Of a stretch of 64,000 nt of DNA, positions 9,131-16,702 are shown one piece after another. The notes under the pieces were generated by a model, which had not been told where the DNA came from, ran no database searches, and worked only from the letters and a program-made list of their open reading frames with translations. Location: positions 2,666,001-2,730,000 of the forward strand of contig CAVSDJ010000007.1 of assembly GCA_963726785.1 (NCBI GenBank), written 5' to 3'. Within the stretch, counting starts at the first letter, position 1; each line of letters begins with the position of its first letter. This DNA is from DATEKX01 sp963726785 (GTDB lineage Bacteria > Acidobacteriota > Blastocatellia > UBA7656). Made by a program: the position numbers and the translations under genes.

Positions 9131-9721
9131 CTATTCCTCTTCGTAATACTTTTCCTGTTTGGTCCCGCGCGCCAGAAGCACCGCGCCGACCATTGCTACA
9201 AGCAGCAGCAGTGATGCGATTTCAAAAGGCAGCGCGGCTTTTCGATAAAGCGCTTCGCCGACCTGCTGAGTATCCTGCGAGACATAACCCGCGCCAGACG
9301 TGCTTCGAGCGCCGCCGTCGGGTGTGACTGCAATGGCAGCGTCCGCAGACGGTCGGAATGCCGCCTGCGCCGGGTTCATGGCAAAGTAAAAAGAGACCGC
9401 AAGCAACAGCGCGATTATGACCGCAGGCCAGGTCTGTCCCGTGTAGAGCTTTACGCGAGATTCTTCTTCGGCGCGCGTCTGCACCAGCATGATGACGAAC
9501 AAAAACAGCACCATCACACCGCCGACGTAGACCAGTATCTGAACGCCTGCGACGAACTCTGCGCGCAGCAGTATGAACAACAGCGCCACGTTGACAAGCG
9601 TCGAGATGAGAAACAGCGCCGAATGCACGGCGACGCGAGCCGTCACAACGAAGACGGCCATAAACAACGTCATGATCGCCAGCACGTAGAAGAGTACACC
9701 TTCCCAACCATGTAGTTGCAT
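9131..9721 (-). CDS. nuoJ: NADH-quinone oxidoreductase subunit J
   Basis: A 196-residue membrane subunit. Five helices are apparent; FLISTLVNVALLFILLRAEFVAGVQILVYVGGVMVLF contains the conserved NuoJ third-helix region. A hydrophilic Ala/Gly loop (about 125-155) precedes the last helix. It is placed 18 nt after nuoI. Length is within the family range. Confidence 0.92.
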   Translation of the reverse strand: MQLHGWEGVLFYVLAIMTLFMAVFVVTARVAVHSALFLISTLVNVALLFILLRAEFVAGVQILVYVGGVMVLFLFVIMLVQTRAEEESRVKLYTGQTWPAVIIALLLAVSFYFAMNPAQAAFRPSADAAIAVTPDGGARSTSGAGYVSQDTQQVGEALYRKAALPFEIASLLLLVAMVGAVLLARGTKQEKYYEEE

Positions 9722-9739
9722 ATAGTTTTCAGTGGTCAG

Positions 9740-10285
9740 TTACTTGGTATATCGAACGTAATTGATGCCCTTCTCAAGCATCTCGCGATCCCAGCGGAAA
9801 CCTGATCGATGATAGACCGCAAGCTCAAAGCTCTGCGTCAGTTCAAGACAATCCGTAGGACAGGCTTCCGAGCAAAGATTGCAAAACATGCAGCGCGAAG
9901 TGTCGAACGTAAAAGTCGTAAGCACTTTCTTCTTGTTGACCTTCTCGCCGTCGCGCACTTCGCGGCGAATAGAGCCTACCTCTATGCAATCAACTGGGCA
10001 GGCCAGCGCGCACAAATCGCACGCTATGCAAAGCGTCCCGCCCGTCTCGGGGTCGAGGTTCAATCGAGGCGCGCCACGATACCTTTCAGATACGCGCGCA
10101 GGCTCAAGCGGATACTGCTCCGTGTAGATGGCCTGGTTCGGGTTTCCGCCATCGCGCTTTTCATACAGCGCGCGCGCATTGTATTTGAACGTGAGCGCAA
10201 GCCCTTTGAACAGATCAAGCAATAAGAGCCGCTTGATCAATTGGCCTAATGTTCGCTTCCTTACTGGTGCTGTTACTGCTGACAT
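9740..10285 (-). CDS. nuoI: NADH-quinone oxidoreductase subunit I (2x[4Fe-4S])
   Basis: A 181-residue peripheral-arm subunit that carries the N6a and N6b clusters. Two complete ferredoxin motifs are seen, CIACDLCALACPVDC and CMFCNLCSEACPTDC. The N-terminal amphipathic region and the YP(L)EPARVSERYRG segment are typical of NuoI. The start ATG has an AGGTGAT ribosome site. 22 nt separate it from nuoH. Confidence 0.96.
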   Translation of the reverse strand: MSAVTAPVRKRTLGQLIKRLLLLDLFKGLALTFKYNARALYEKRDGGNPNQAIYTEQYPLEPARVSERYRGAPRLNLDPETGGTLCIACDLCALACPVDCIEVGSIRREVRDGEKVNKKKVLTTFTFDTSRCMFCNLCSEACPTDCLELTQSFELAVYHRSGFRWDREMLEKGINYVRYTK

Positions 10286-10307
10286 ATATCACCTATGAAG
10301 AATTTAT

Positions 10308-11666
10308 TCATTGCTCTATTGGCTGCGATTCAATTTTCTGCAAACGCTCGCGGCGAAGTGCCACCTGAAGCTGTCGCTGCTCGTTCAAATTGAAATCGCG
10401 CGACCTGCGATTGATCGTCGCAAGTAATGTCCAGACCAGCGGGACGGTTATTACAAAAGCCGTAGCGATAAAATAGATTATGCCTTTGCCCGTTGGCGCT
10501 AATCGCCCGTTCTGATCCTGCATGAATCCGAACAACCCGCCCTGCTGTTTTGGCAGAGCCATCACATAAAAAATGCCGGTCAATACGATATTAGCAAGCC
10601 CTGCCGGTATCATCCACTTCCAGCCAAGCTCCATCAATTGATCGTAGCGATAACGCGGCCACGTCCACCTGAACCACATATAGGCGTAGATCAAAACCAT
10701 GATCTTTCCCGCGAATACGATGATGCTCGCGAACACGAATAGAGTCTGGTTTGTGATAAGGCTGCTCAGTCCCGGAAAATGCCAGCCGCCCAGGAAGAGA
10801 GTCACCGCGACTGCCGAAGTCACAAGCATGGACGCATACTCGGCCATAAAGAAGAGCGCCCATCGGAAGCCTGAATATTCTGTGTGATAACCCGCGACTA
10901 ACTCGGATTCCGCTTCGGGCAGATCGAACGGCGCGCGGTTGGTTTCGCCAAGGGCGCTTATGATGTATACCAGAAAGCCTAAAGGTTGAAAGAAGATATA
11001 CCACATGCGGTCGGCTTGCTGCGCTTCGATTATGCCCGACATCGAAAGCGTTTTTGCGAACATCAACGCGCCGATGATCGAAAGCCCCATGCCTATTTCG
11101 TAGCTCACCATCTGAGCCGATGAACGCAGAGCGCCTAAAAGTGAATACTTCGAGTTCGACGACCAGCCCGCAAGCACAAGCCCAAGAACGCCTACTGAAG
11201 ACACTGCGAGGATGAACAACAGCCCGATGTTGATGTTTGCAATCGTCGCCCAGGCCGGGCCCCACGGAATCACCGCCAGCACGACTAGTGCGGCTACGAC
11301 CGAAATAATCGGAGCAATCATGAAGACCGTTTTGTCGGCTTTAATCGGGATGATGTCTTCTTTGAGCAGCAGCTTCAACCCGTCGGCCAAAGGTTGCAGC
11401 AAACCCCACCAGCCGACGCGCATCGGGCCGAGCCGCGCCTGCATGAAGGCCGAAACTTTGCGCTCAAGATAGACCAGATACGCTATGAGCGTGAGAATTA
11501 TGAAGAGCACGATGAGTATTTGAATGAGAGGCCATATAACGTATTCGGCCCAGAAATCAATCGTGGGTCTATCCGGGAACTTGGTGAATATCTTCAATAT
11601 CCACTGGGTGAATCCCTTTGCCCAGTTGGGCGCGACAAACATTATCATCGTTAAAATGGCTGGCAT
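10308..11666 (-). CDS. nuoH: NADH-quinone oxidoreductase subunit H
   Basis: A 452-residue membrane subunit at the quinone-site junction of complex I. Recognisable parts are YLERKVSAFMQARLGPMRVGWWGLLQPLADGLKLLLKED and ETNRAPFDLPEAESELVAGYHTEYSG, read here in pieces. It is some 60-100 residues longer than many NuoH: an N-terminal hydrophobic helix precedes the core and a hydrophilic C-terminal tail follows the last helix. Confidence 0.95.
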   Translation of the reverse strand: MPAILTMIMFVAPNWAKGFTQWILKIFTKFPDRPTIDFWAEYVIWPLIQILIVLFIILTLIAYLVYLERKVSAFMQARLGPMRVGWWGLLQPLADGLKLLLKEDIIPIKADKTVFMIAPIISVVAALVVLAVIPWGPAWATIANINIGLLFILAVSSVGVLGLVLAGWSSNSKYSLLGALRSSAQMVSYEIGMGLSIIGALMFAKTLSMSGIIEAQQADRMWYIFFQPLGFLVYIISALGETNRAPFDLPEAESELVAGYHTEYSGFRWALFFMAEYASMLVTSAVAVTLFLGGWHFPGLSSLITNQTLFVFASIIVFAGKIMVLIYAYMWFRWTWPRYRYDQLMELGWKWMIPAGLANIVLTGIFYVMALPKQQGGLFGFMQDQNGRLAPTGKGIIYFIATAFVITVPLVWTLLATINRRSRDFNLNEQRQLQVALRRERLQKIESQPIEQ

Positions 11667-11763
11667 AGTTTTAACCAGTTATGAGTCTTGACTATTGAGT
11701 TATGAATTAATGATGGCAAACGCAGAACGGTTAATTCAAAAACTCATAATTCAAAAGACCGTA

Positions 11764-12897
11764 TCAGCGATCCACTTCGCCGAGCACTATGTCAATAGTG
11801 CCGATAATCGCAACCACATCTGCAACCAGATGCCCAACCGCCATGCGCTTGAGCGATTGCAGATTAATATATGATGGCGGACGAATGCGCATTCGGTATG
11901 GCTTGCCCGTGCCATCGCTCACAAGGTAAACGCCTATTTCGCCTTTGGGCGCTTCAATCGCGTGATAGACTTCGCCGACAGGCGGCTTGATCACCTTTGG
12001 GACTTTTGCCATCACAGGCCCTTCGGGCAGTCCGTCAAGCGCCTGCTCTATGATGTAAATAGACTGTCTCATCTCGGCCATGCGGCAGAGGTAACGATCA
12101 TACGTGTCGCCGTTTTCGCCTACGGGTATCTCGAACTCGAAATCTGAATAAGCAGAATAAGGCTGCGCCTTGCGCAGATCGTATTTGACGCCGGAGCCGC
12201 GCAACGCCGGTCCCGTCAGGCTGAGGTTTATCGCTTCTTCAGCCGGAAGAACGCCGATGCCCACCGTGCGGCTGAGCCAGATGCGATTCGTATTCAGGAG
12301 TGTTTCGTATTCGTCTATGCGGCCCGGCAGTATCTTTAAGAAGTCGCGCACGTCCTTTACGAACTCAGGATACGCATCCCACCACAGCCCGCCGATGCGA
12401 AAAGCATGCGCGGTCAATCGCGCGCCGATAAAATCTTCGAATATCTTCAGTATCTCTTCGCGCTCGCGGAAGCAGTAGAGCAAGACGGTCACTGCGCCGA
12501 TGTCTATAGCGTGCGTGCCCAGCCACAAAAGGTGCGACGCGATACGCTGAAGCTCTGTGAGAATCACTCGCAGGTACTCTGCGCGTTTGGGCACTTGGAC
12601 CTGGAGCAGTTTCTCTACGCCCTCGACGTAGCATAGATCGTTCGACACTGCGGCGACGTAATCGAGCCTGTCCCAGTAGGGCGTAATCATCGCATACGTG
12701 TCGTGCTCTGCGATCTTCTCGACGCCGCGATGCAGATAGCCTATGTCGCAATCGAGGTCTCTGACGGTTTCGCCGTCGAGTTTCAATATGACGCGCAGCA
12801 CACCGTGCGTGGAAGGATGCTGCGGCCCCATGTTGAGCACCATCTCCTGGGCGTCAAAAAGAGTCTCTTGCGGTTTGCTTACTTCCTGATTTTGCAT
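11764..12897 (-). CDS. nuoD: NADH-quinone oxidoreductase subunit D
   Basis: A 377-residue 49-kDa-type subunit related to NiFe hydrogenase large subunits. GPQHPSTHGVLR at the N-terminus and the C-terminal DVVAIIGTIDIVLGEVDR are diagnostic. It helps form the quinone pocket with NuoB, which is not encoded here. The gap to nuoH is 97 nt and contains a short ATGAATTA-type inverted repeat. Confidence 0.96.
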   Translation of the reverse strand: MQNQEVSKPQETLFDAQEMVLNMGPQHPSTHGVLRVILKLDGETVRDLDCDIGYLHRGVEKIAEHDTYAMITPYWDRLDYVAAVSNDLCYVEGVEKLLQVQVPKRAEYLRVILTELQRIASHLLWLGTHAIDIGAVTVLLYCFREREEILKIFEDFIGARLTAHAFRIGGLWWDAYPEFVKDVRDFLKILPGRIDEYETLLNTNRIWLSRTVGIGVLPAEEAINLSLTGPALRGSGVKYDLRKAQPYSAYSDFEFEIPVGENGDTYDRYLCRMAEMRQSIYIIEQALDGLPEGPVMAKVPKVIKPPVGEVYHAIEAPKGEIGVYLVSDGTGKPYRMRIRPPSYINLQSLKRMAVGHLVADVVAIIGTIDIVLGEVDR

Positions 12898-12944
12898 GTC
12901 TTATTGCCGTTTCAAATCTCAATTCGAGATCTGAAATCATAGAG

Positions 12945-13988
12945 TCATCTGCGTTCTGCGTACTTCACATCTATCAAGCTTGTATCGTGATCAATCTCAC
13001 GGTATTCGAGATGCTTATCTGTCCACTCGTTGTCACGATACTCAATCGGATATTCTTTGCGAAGCGGATGGCCGGGCCAGTCGGGCGGAAGCAGGATGCG
13101 CCTGAGATCCGGGTGACCATCGAACTTGATCCCGAACATATCGTATACTTCGCGCTCCATCCAGTCTGCGCCTACCCAGATTGAAGTAAGGCTTGGACAA
13201 GCTTCGCCGTCGGCAAGCCCAACCTTAACGCGCAGCTTGCGATTCTTTGGAATCGAATAGAGCAACACAACAACATCGAACTCCTGGCCCGCGCGCTCCG
13301 GCCAGTGAAGCGCCGTCAGGTCTGTACACATGTCAAAGATAGACTCTTCGTCATCGTGCAGAAACCTGCAAAGCTCGACGTAGGATTCTTTCTTCACTCG
13401 TATGATCTGCTGGCCGAGCGTCGCTACGGCTTCGGTGATAGCGTCGCCGAAGCGTTTGCGTATTCGATCAATAAACGGGTCGTCGGTAATATCGGTCGTG
13501 ATGACAGGCCCCTTCTTGGCCGGAGCCGCTGGCTTGTGACCGGCTGTAGGAGCCGCTTTCGGGGGAGCCGCCTTTTCAGAAGCCGCCGCTCGCGGAGGCG
13601 CAGGCTTCACGGGAGTTGCTTCTTTTTTTTGAGGAGTTGACGGTTCGCCTTTTTCGGATGCGCCTTCTGCCGTAGGAGTCATTGATGGCTTCTCGACACC
13701 TGGCAGCGCCTGCTCGACTTTAGCTTCGGTCTTGAGTTTTTCTCCGGCGGGTATCTCAGGCTTAGTCTTTGCTTCGACTTCCGCGGCGGGAGAGACGGAG
13801 CCAGCCTCTGGCGGGAGCGGTTGGGCTTTATCAGGCACATCGGCCCCTACCGTTTCAGCAGAGTCGGCCCGAACAGGTTCTTTTTGTTTGTTTGCCTCGT
13901 CGGCTGGCGATGTCTTTACTTGATCTGTGTCGGTTTGTTTGATATCGCCCGGCTTATCATCACTTTTGTCTTTGATGTCGTCTGCCAT
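12945..13988 (-). CDS. nuoC: NADH-quinone oxidoreductase subunit C with long disordered N-terminus
   Basis: The C-terminal 180 residues are a normal 30-kDa-type NuoC, including SIWVGADWMEREVYDMFGIKF and HPDLRRILLPPDWPGHPLRK. The first 165 residues are an unusual extension rich in Ala, Pro, Lys and Glu with no hydrophobic segment, likely intrinsically disordered. NuoC alone is usually 150-230 residues. The frame is continuous and codon use is like the neighbours, so the extension appears genuine, although a downstream start cannot be ruled out. It is the first gene of the cluster; nuoA and nuoB do not precede it. Confidence 0.92.
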   Translation of the reverse strand: MADDIKDKSDDKPGDIKQTDTDQVKTSPADEANKQKEPVRADSAETVGADVPDKAQPLPPEAGSVSPAAEVEAKTKPEIPAGEKLKTEAKVEQALPGVEKPSMTPTAEGASEKGEPSTPQKKEATPVKPAPPRAAASEKAAPPKAAPTAGHKPAAPAKKGPVITTDITDDPFIDRIRKRFGDAITEAVATLGQQIIRVKKESYVELCRFLHDDEESIFDMCTDLTALHWPERAGQEFDVVVLLYSIPKNRKLRVKVGLADGEACPSLTSIWVGADWMEREVYDMFGIKFDGHPDLRRILLPPDWPGHPLRKEYPIEYRDNEWTDKHLEYREIDHDTSLIDVKYAERR

Positions 13989-14114
13989 TATGTGATCCGA
14001 AACACGGCACGCACTAAGAGAATTCTTGCGCGCGCTGAAACTATTTTATGACGGCTGTGACTGCTCTTGGAAAAGAAATGCTGCCGATAAACTTCAATCT
14101 ACTTGTCGCAGATG

Positions 14115-14144
14115 CTTTTAGCACAGGGCTCAAAGTGTTGTCAA
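14115..14144 (-). promoter_or_regulatory. Candidate promoter of the nuo cluster
   Basis: Read on the minus strand: consensus -35 TTGACA (14144-14139), an 18-nt spacer and -10 TAAAAG (14120-14115). The predicted start near 14108 would leave a leader of about 120 nt before nuoC. The -10 matches consensus at four of six positions, so support is moderate. Confidence 0.45.
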
Positions 14145-14328
14145 TCTGAGCGCCAAGAAATACAACGCTGCTTAGAGGTGTTTGATTGAAGCTGATCGGG
14201 TTGAACTTTTGGTGATCGTCTTTGTCGTGACGCGGAAGTCAAAGCGTAGCAAACTGGTTTTGGTCTTGCCGATCTCAGTGGGTGGATGAAATCGTGTAAG
14301 AAGATTACAATCTAGACGCAAGAAGTTC

Positions 14329-14357
14329 TTGACTTAAAAGGGTTAAACGAGTATGAT
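14329..14357 (+). promoter_or_regulatory. Sigma-70 promoter of structured RNA 1
   Basis: -35 TTGACT (14329-14334), exactly 17 nt, -10 TATGAT (14352-14357). Transcription should begin at the GG at 14363-14364, which is the first base of the RNA closing stem. Confidence 0.75.
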
Positions 14358-14362
14358 GATGC

Positions 14363-14490
14363 GGTGCGCCAGGTCGTCTAATCGACAAGCCCCCTTGAAC
14401 ATCCAGTAGCCCCCTTGCTGAATGTTCCTAATCCCGACGCACCGCTGAAACAGTACCGCTTTAAGGCAGGAACTTAAAGCGGTTTTGTTT
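14363..14490 (+). ncRNA. Structured small RNA with C-rich loops (RNA 1)
   Basis: About 128 nt bounded by a strong promoter and an intrinsic terminator, with no open frame. The 5' GGTGCG pairs with CGCACC (about 14438-14443) to close the fold. Inside are a GTCG/CGAC hairpin showing TCTAAT, a mini-hairpin CAAG-CCCC-CTTG, and a longer hairpin GAACAT-c-CAG / CTG-a-ATGTTC (14397-14427) whose loop is TAGCCCCCTTG. RNA 2 at 29397-29506 shares the closing stem, the TCTAATC hairpin and the TAGCCCCC loop. C-rich loops in bacterial sRNAs commonly pair with Shine-Dalgarno regions; that role is an inference here. It could match a described acidobacterial RNA motif such as Acido-1, which I cannot check. Confidence 0.75.
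14455..14490 (+). terminator. Rho-independent terminator of RNA 1
   Basis: A perfect 11-bp stem ACCGCTTTAAG / CTTAAAGCGGT with a 7-nt loop, followed by TTTTGTTT. Orientation and position fit the end of RNA 1. Confidence 0.85.
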
Positions 14491-14684
14491 ACGGGAACAG
14501 TTTGTATCATAGTATCCAACAAGATGCAAGAAAAAAGTTAAAGTAAATTATTAAGACTTCGCAAGAATCCTGCCTGTTTCCTCTAAACCTTTCTAACTTC
14601 ATAGTTTAGCCATATCTGTTTAAAAATAAAAAATCTCTTGCCAGGGCTATTCCCTACAAATTCACTAGCTATTAAACTAAGAAT

Positions 14685-14879
14685 ATGGAAAAGCTCACAT
14701 TAGTCTACGGCATGAGGCTGATCGCCGACGAGGAGATCGCAGCAGTTGAACACGCTCAGGTTTTGATGGAAGATGGTCAGACGCGGCAGGTTACTATGCA
14801 CACGATTGAAGGTTCGCGCGAGCAGATAAGGCGGCAACTGCTTGAAAGCATTGATGCTTTCTTCGATTTGCACTCCTAA
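14685..14879 (+). CDS. Small hypothetical protein (64 aa)
   Basis: A 64-residue acidic protein without membrane segment or signal peptide; the second half (EGSREQIRRQLLESIDAFFDL) looks helical. No clear ribosome site is visible before the ATG. It begins about 195 nt after the terminator of RNA 1. Its stop overlaps that of the convergent 43-residue gene by 4 nt. An antisense frame (14700-14945) covers the same DNA and is less convincing. Not recognised. Confidence 0.5.
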   Translation: MEKLTLVYGMRLIADEEIAAVEHAQVLMEDGQTRQVTMHTIEGSREQIRRQLLESIDAFFDLHS

Positions 14880-15007
14880 TCTATCCAGCGCAGAGTGCCG
14901 GGAACCATTTCCAGTTCCCAGGCGCTCAGCTTCTCGTTGAACCATTTGCGATAGATAGCGATATAGCGCCGACCTTCAGACCGAGCTGTGACGGTCATAT
15001 ATTCCAT
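14876..15007 (-). CDS. Very small hypothetical protein (43 aa)
   Basis: A 43-codon frame beginning MEYMTVTARSEGRRY and ending TLRWID, basic and aromatic-rich. It has a good ribosome site (GGAGG, 8 nt before the ATG at 15007) and lies 17 nt after the 67-residue gene on the same strand, which suggests a two-gene operon. Not recognised. The second ATG (codon 4) is an alternative start. Confidence 0.55.
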   Translation of the reverse strand: MEYMTVTARSEGRRYIAIYRKWFNEKLSAWELEMVPGTLRWID

Positions 15008-15024
15008 GGCGAGCCTCCGCAACG

Positions 15025-15228
15025 TCAGTTATTGATCGTTTCGTCCTTGCCACCTAGCGCCTCGACCTGTTCGGGTCGAAAGAGGTAAAGACCATCAGCC
15101 TTCTTTGACAAGGTTACGTAGATGATGGAGTCTACGCGGCTGATGGCGGATATTATTCCCGGCCCAAAGCTTGTTTGTACTTTCTGGCCCAGGTTGAATG
15201 CTTCTATGCTTGCTAACAAAGCTGACAT
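15025..15228 (-). CDS. Small hypothetical protein, SH3/KOW-like (67 aa)
   Basis: A 67-residue soluble protein. The run FNLGQKVQTSFGPGIISAI followed by alternating hydrophobic strands and a LYLFRPEQVEALG end resembles small beta-barrel (KOW or SH3-like) domains, but I cannot name a family. AGGATTTAAGATGTCAG provides a plausible start. It is upstream of and probably co-transcribed with the 43-residue gene. Confidence 0.6.
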   Translation of the reverse strand: MSALLASIEAFNLGQKVQTSFGPGIISAISRVDSIIYVTLSKKADGLYLFRPEQVEALGGKDETINN

Positions 15229-15335
15229 CTTAAATCCTCCCGCTTTTCAATCTTTCCATCAGAATTTTATGCGGAAGCGGTTACATACAGGTTAAGAGAA
15301 AACGAAGACGATATGAATATCTTTCAAGATAAAGC

Positions 15336-15457
15336 GAGCCACAAAAGCCGATGCTGCCCCCGTAGCCTCGACTTTTGCGGCATATGCTTACAGTCGCTTC
15401 TCTCAGCTTGACGGCAAATACGGTCGCCCCCTTGACCTCATATGCCGTGCAGCCTTT
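15336..15457 (+). ncRNA. Tandem hairpins with CCCCC loops (structured element 3)
   Basis: Two long imperfect hairpins in the 392-nt gap 15229-15620. Hairpin 1: GCC-a-CAAAAG-c-CGA-t-GCT, loop GCCCCCGT, then AGC-c-TCG-a-CTTTTG-c-GGC, so 15 pairs with evenly placed mismatches. Hairpin 2: ACGGCA...GGTC, loop GCCCCCTT, GACC...TGCCGT. A 9-bp inverted repeat CGGCATATG/CATATGCCG also spans part of it and could form an alternative fold. The C-rich loops match the theme of RNA 1 and RNA 2. No convincing promoter or terminator was found, so strand and extent are inferred from the loops. Confidence 0.5.
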
Positions 15458-15620
15458 CAAGCTACGCTTTGAGAATTTGCAATGGTTATGCCAGCCCTGG
15501 AAGCGCGTTAAATCAATAAAAACATCGGCCTACCCAAATGGGTTAACATATTTCGGGTTGAGATGATGACAAATACCGTCACGTTGGCGAGGCGAGGCGG
15601 CCTAATGTCTTGAAGCAGAT

Positions 15621-15890
15621 TTAACTGACCCGGATCATCTTAAGTTGTTCGAGCTGTTTAACGAACGCGCTGATAAACTGGTGCGCGCTCGCTTCATCTA
15701 CATCGAACTGCTCGCACGTTGAGCGTAGCAGTTCATCGAGCGTTAAGACATTGCCCGCTTCGATTTGTTGCCACAAGAGCGATCCTGTGCGATTGAGATT
15801 GTAGTAGAAAAGAGTTTCGAGGTTTAGCAGCACGCCAGTTCCGTCGGCTAATGGTGTGAATACGGTTTGCGATGATTTCTCGATGTGCAT
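15621..15890 (-). CDS. PqqD family protein
   Basis: About 89 residues with the PqqD pattern: a strand pair around LADGTGVLLNLETLFYYNLNRTGSLLWQQIEAG, then a winged-helix part (LDELLRSTCEQFDVDEASAHQFISAFVKQLEQLKMI). PqqD-like proteins act as peptide chaperones (RiPP recognition elements) for radical SAM or other modifying enzymes. None is adjacent, nor is a precursor peptide obvious. Many acidobacterial PqqD proteins sit in polysaccharide loci, and an exopolysaccharide module begins about 1.2 kb away. The ATG at 15890 is preferred over in-frame GTG and TTG codons just upstream; no strong ribosome site is visible. Confidence 0.75.
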   Translation of the reverse strand: MHIEKSSQTVFTPLADGTGVLLNLETLFYYNLNRTGSLLWQQIEAGNVLTLDELLRSTCEQFDVDEASAHQFISAFVKQLEQLKMIRVS

Positions 15891-16078
15891 CACCAATAAA
15901 AATAAGCTTTGCTATTGCTGTGCGCAAGTGTGCAGGAGAGGTCTGATGTTTTCATATCCTGCTGAATCATCAACCGGGCCGAAAGAATTATGCTCGCAAT
16001 GAATCAGAAAATTTGACTTCTTGTTATCGAATGATTGGCGTTGGGAAACCCACTGGCTCGAATCATCAATCGTCTGTT

Positions 16079-16702
16079 TTACAGTCCGCTATCGAGCAGG
16101 CGTGATGCAAGCTCTGCGCGCCCGCGAACATTAGCTTTCTGATAAACCTTATCCAGATGTTTATTGACCGTTTCGACGCTTATTCTCAATCGCTCTGCGA
16201 TCTCCAGATTCTTGTTGCCTCTGAGACATTCAACCGCTACTTGCGCTTCGCGTTCCGTAAGCCCCCAGGTCTGTCGCAGATGCTCTTCGTAGCTTGACCA
16301 TCGCGAGGCCGAACGCTTTACCAGACACAGAACATAGCTCTCCTGGCTCAACATTCCTTCCGGCATCAGTGTGCAATAAACTTCATGCTCTATGCGACCG
16401 ACCGACACGTCGCGCACCATAGCTTCTTCGCTTGTGTGATTTGTGCCGCGTGTTTCGTTCAACTCGTGATAAAAGTCTGCGGCGGACTCTATAACCGCGG
16501 CTACCAGCATGTGCCCTTCACGGTTTTCAACCAGCAATTTGTCAAATGCCCGATTATGCCAAATCAATTGCCCTTCTGAATTAAGGAAAATCGCACCCTC
16601 GCTTATCTCATCCAGCGCAGCCGCGAGACTGTAAAGCCTCTCGTTTCCTACAGGCGTAGGCGGTTCGATGTGGACGGATGCGTAAGACCCTTGAGCTAAC
16701 AT
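16079..16702 (-). CDS. LuxR-type transcriptional regulator with PAS-like sensor domain
   Basis: About 207 residues from the ATG at 16702, chosen because AAAAAGGA lies 9 nt upstream; a longer frame to 16798 lacks a site. The N-terminal half (LAAALDEISEGAIFLNSEGQLIWHNRAFDKLL) is PAS-like. The C-terminus is a LuxR helix-turn-helix: WGLTEREAQVAVECLRGNKNLEIAERLRISVETVNKHLDKVYQKANVRGRAEL. No receiver domain is present. It is divergent from the exopolysaccharide genes and may control them (inference). Confidence 0.85.
   Translation of the reverse strand: MLAQGSYASVHIEPPTPVGNERLYSLAAALDEISEGAIFLNSEGQLIWHNRAFDKLLVENREGHMLVAAVIESAADFYHELNETRGTNHTSEEAMVRDVSVGRIEHEVYCTLMPEGMLSQESYVLCLVKRSASRWSSYEEHLRQTWGLTEREAQVAVECLRGNKNLEIAERLRISVETVNKHLDKVYQKANVRGRAELASRLLDSGL

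Larger units (their letters stand above)
13989..14684. other. Gene-free interval upstream of nuoC
   Basis: About 700 nt between divergent nuoC and the 64-residue gene. It holds a candidate nuo promoter (14115-14144, minus), a plus-strand promoter (14329-14357), a structured RNA (14363-14490) and its terminator. The stretches 14145-14328 and 14491-14684 show nothing further that I can support. Confidence 0.6.

Noticed and set aside
14700..14945. Minus-strand 81-codon frame over the 64-aa gene
   Set aside because: Overlaps the better supported 43-aa gene and has no ribosome site; the plus-strand frame was kept at moderate confidence.
15375..15566. Plus-strand 63-codon frame
   Set aside because: Runs through the C-loop hairpins, has no ribosome site and no protein-like pattern.
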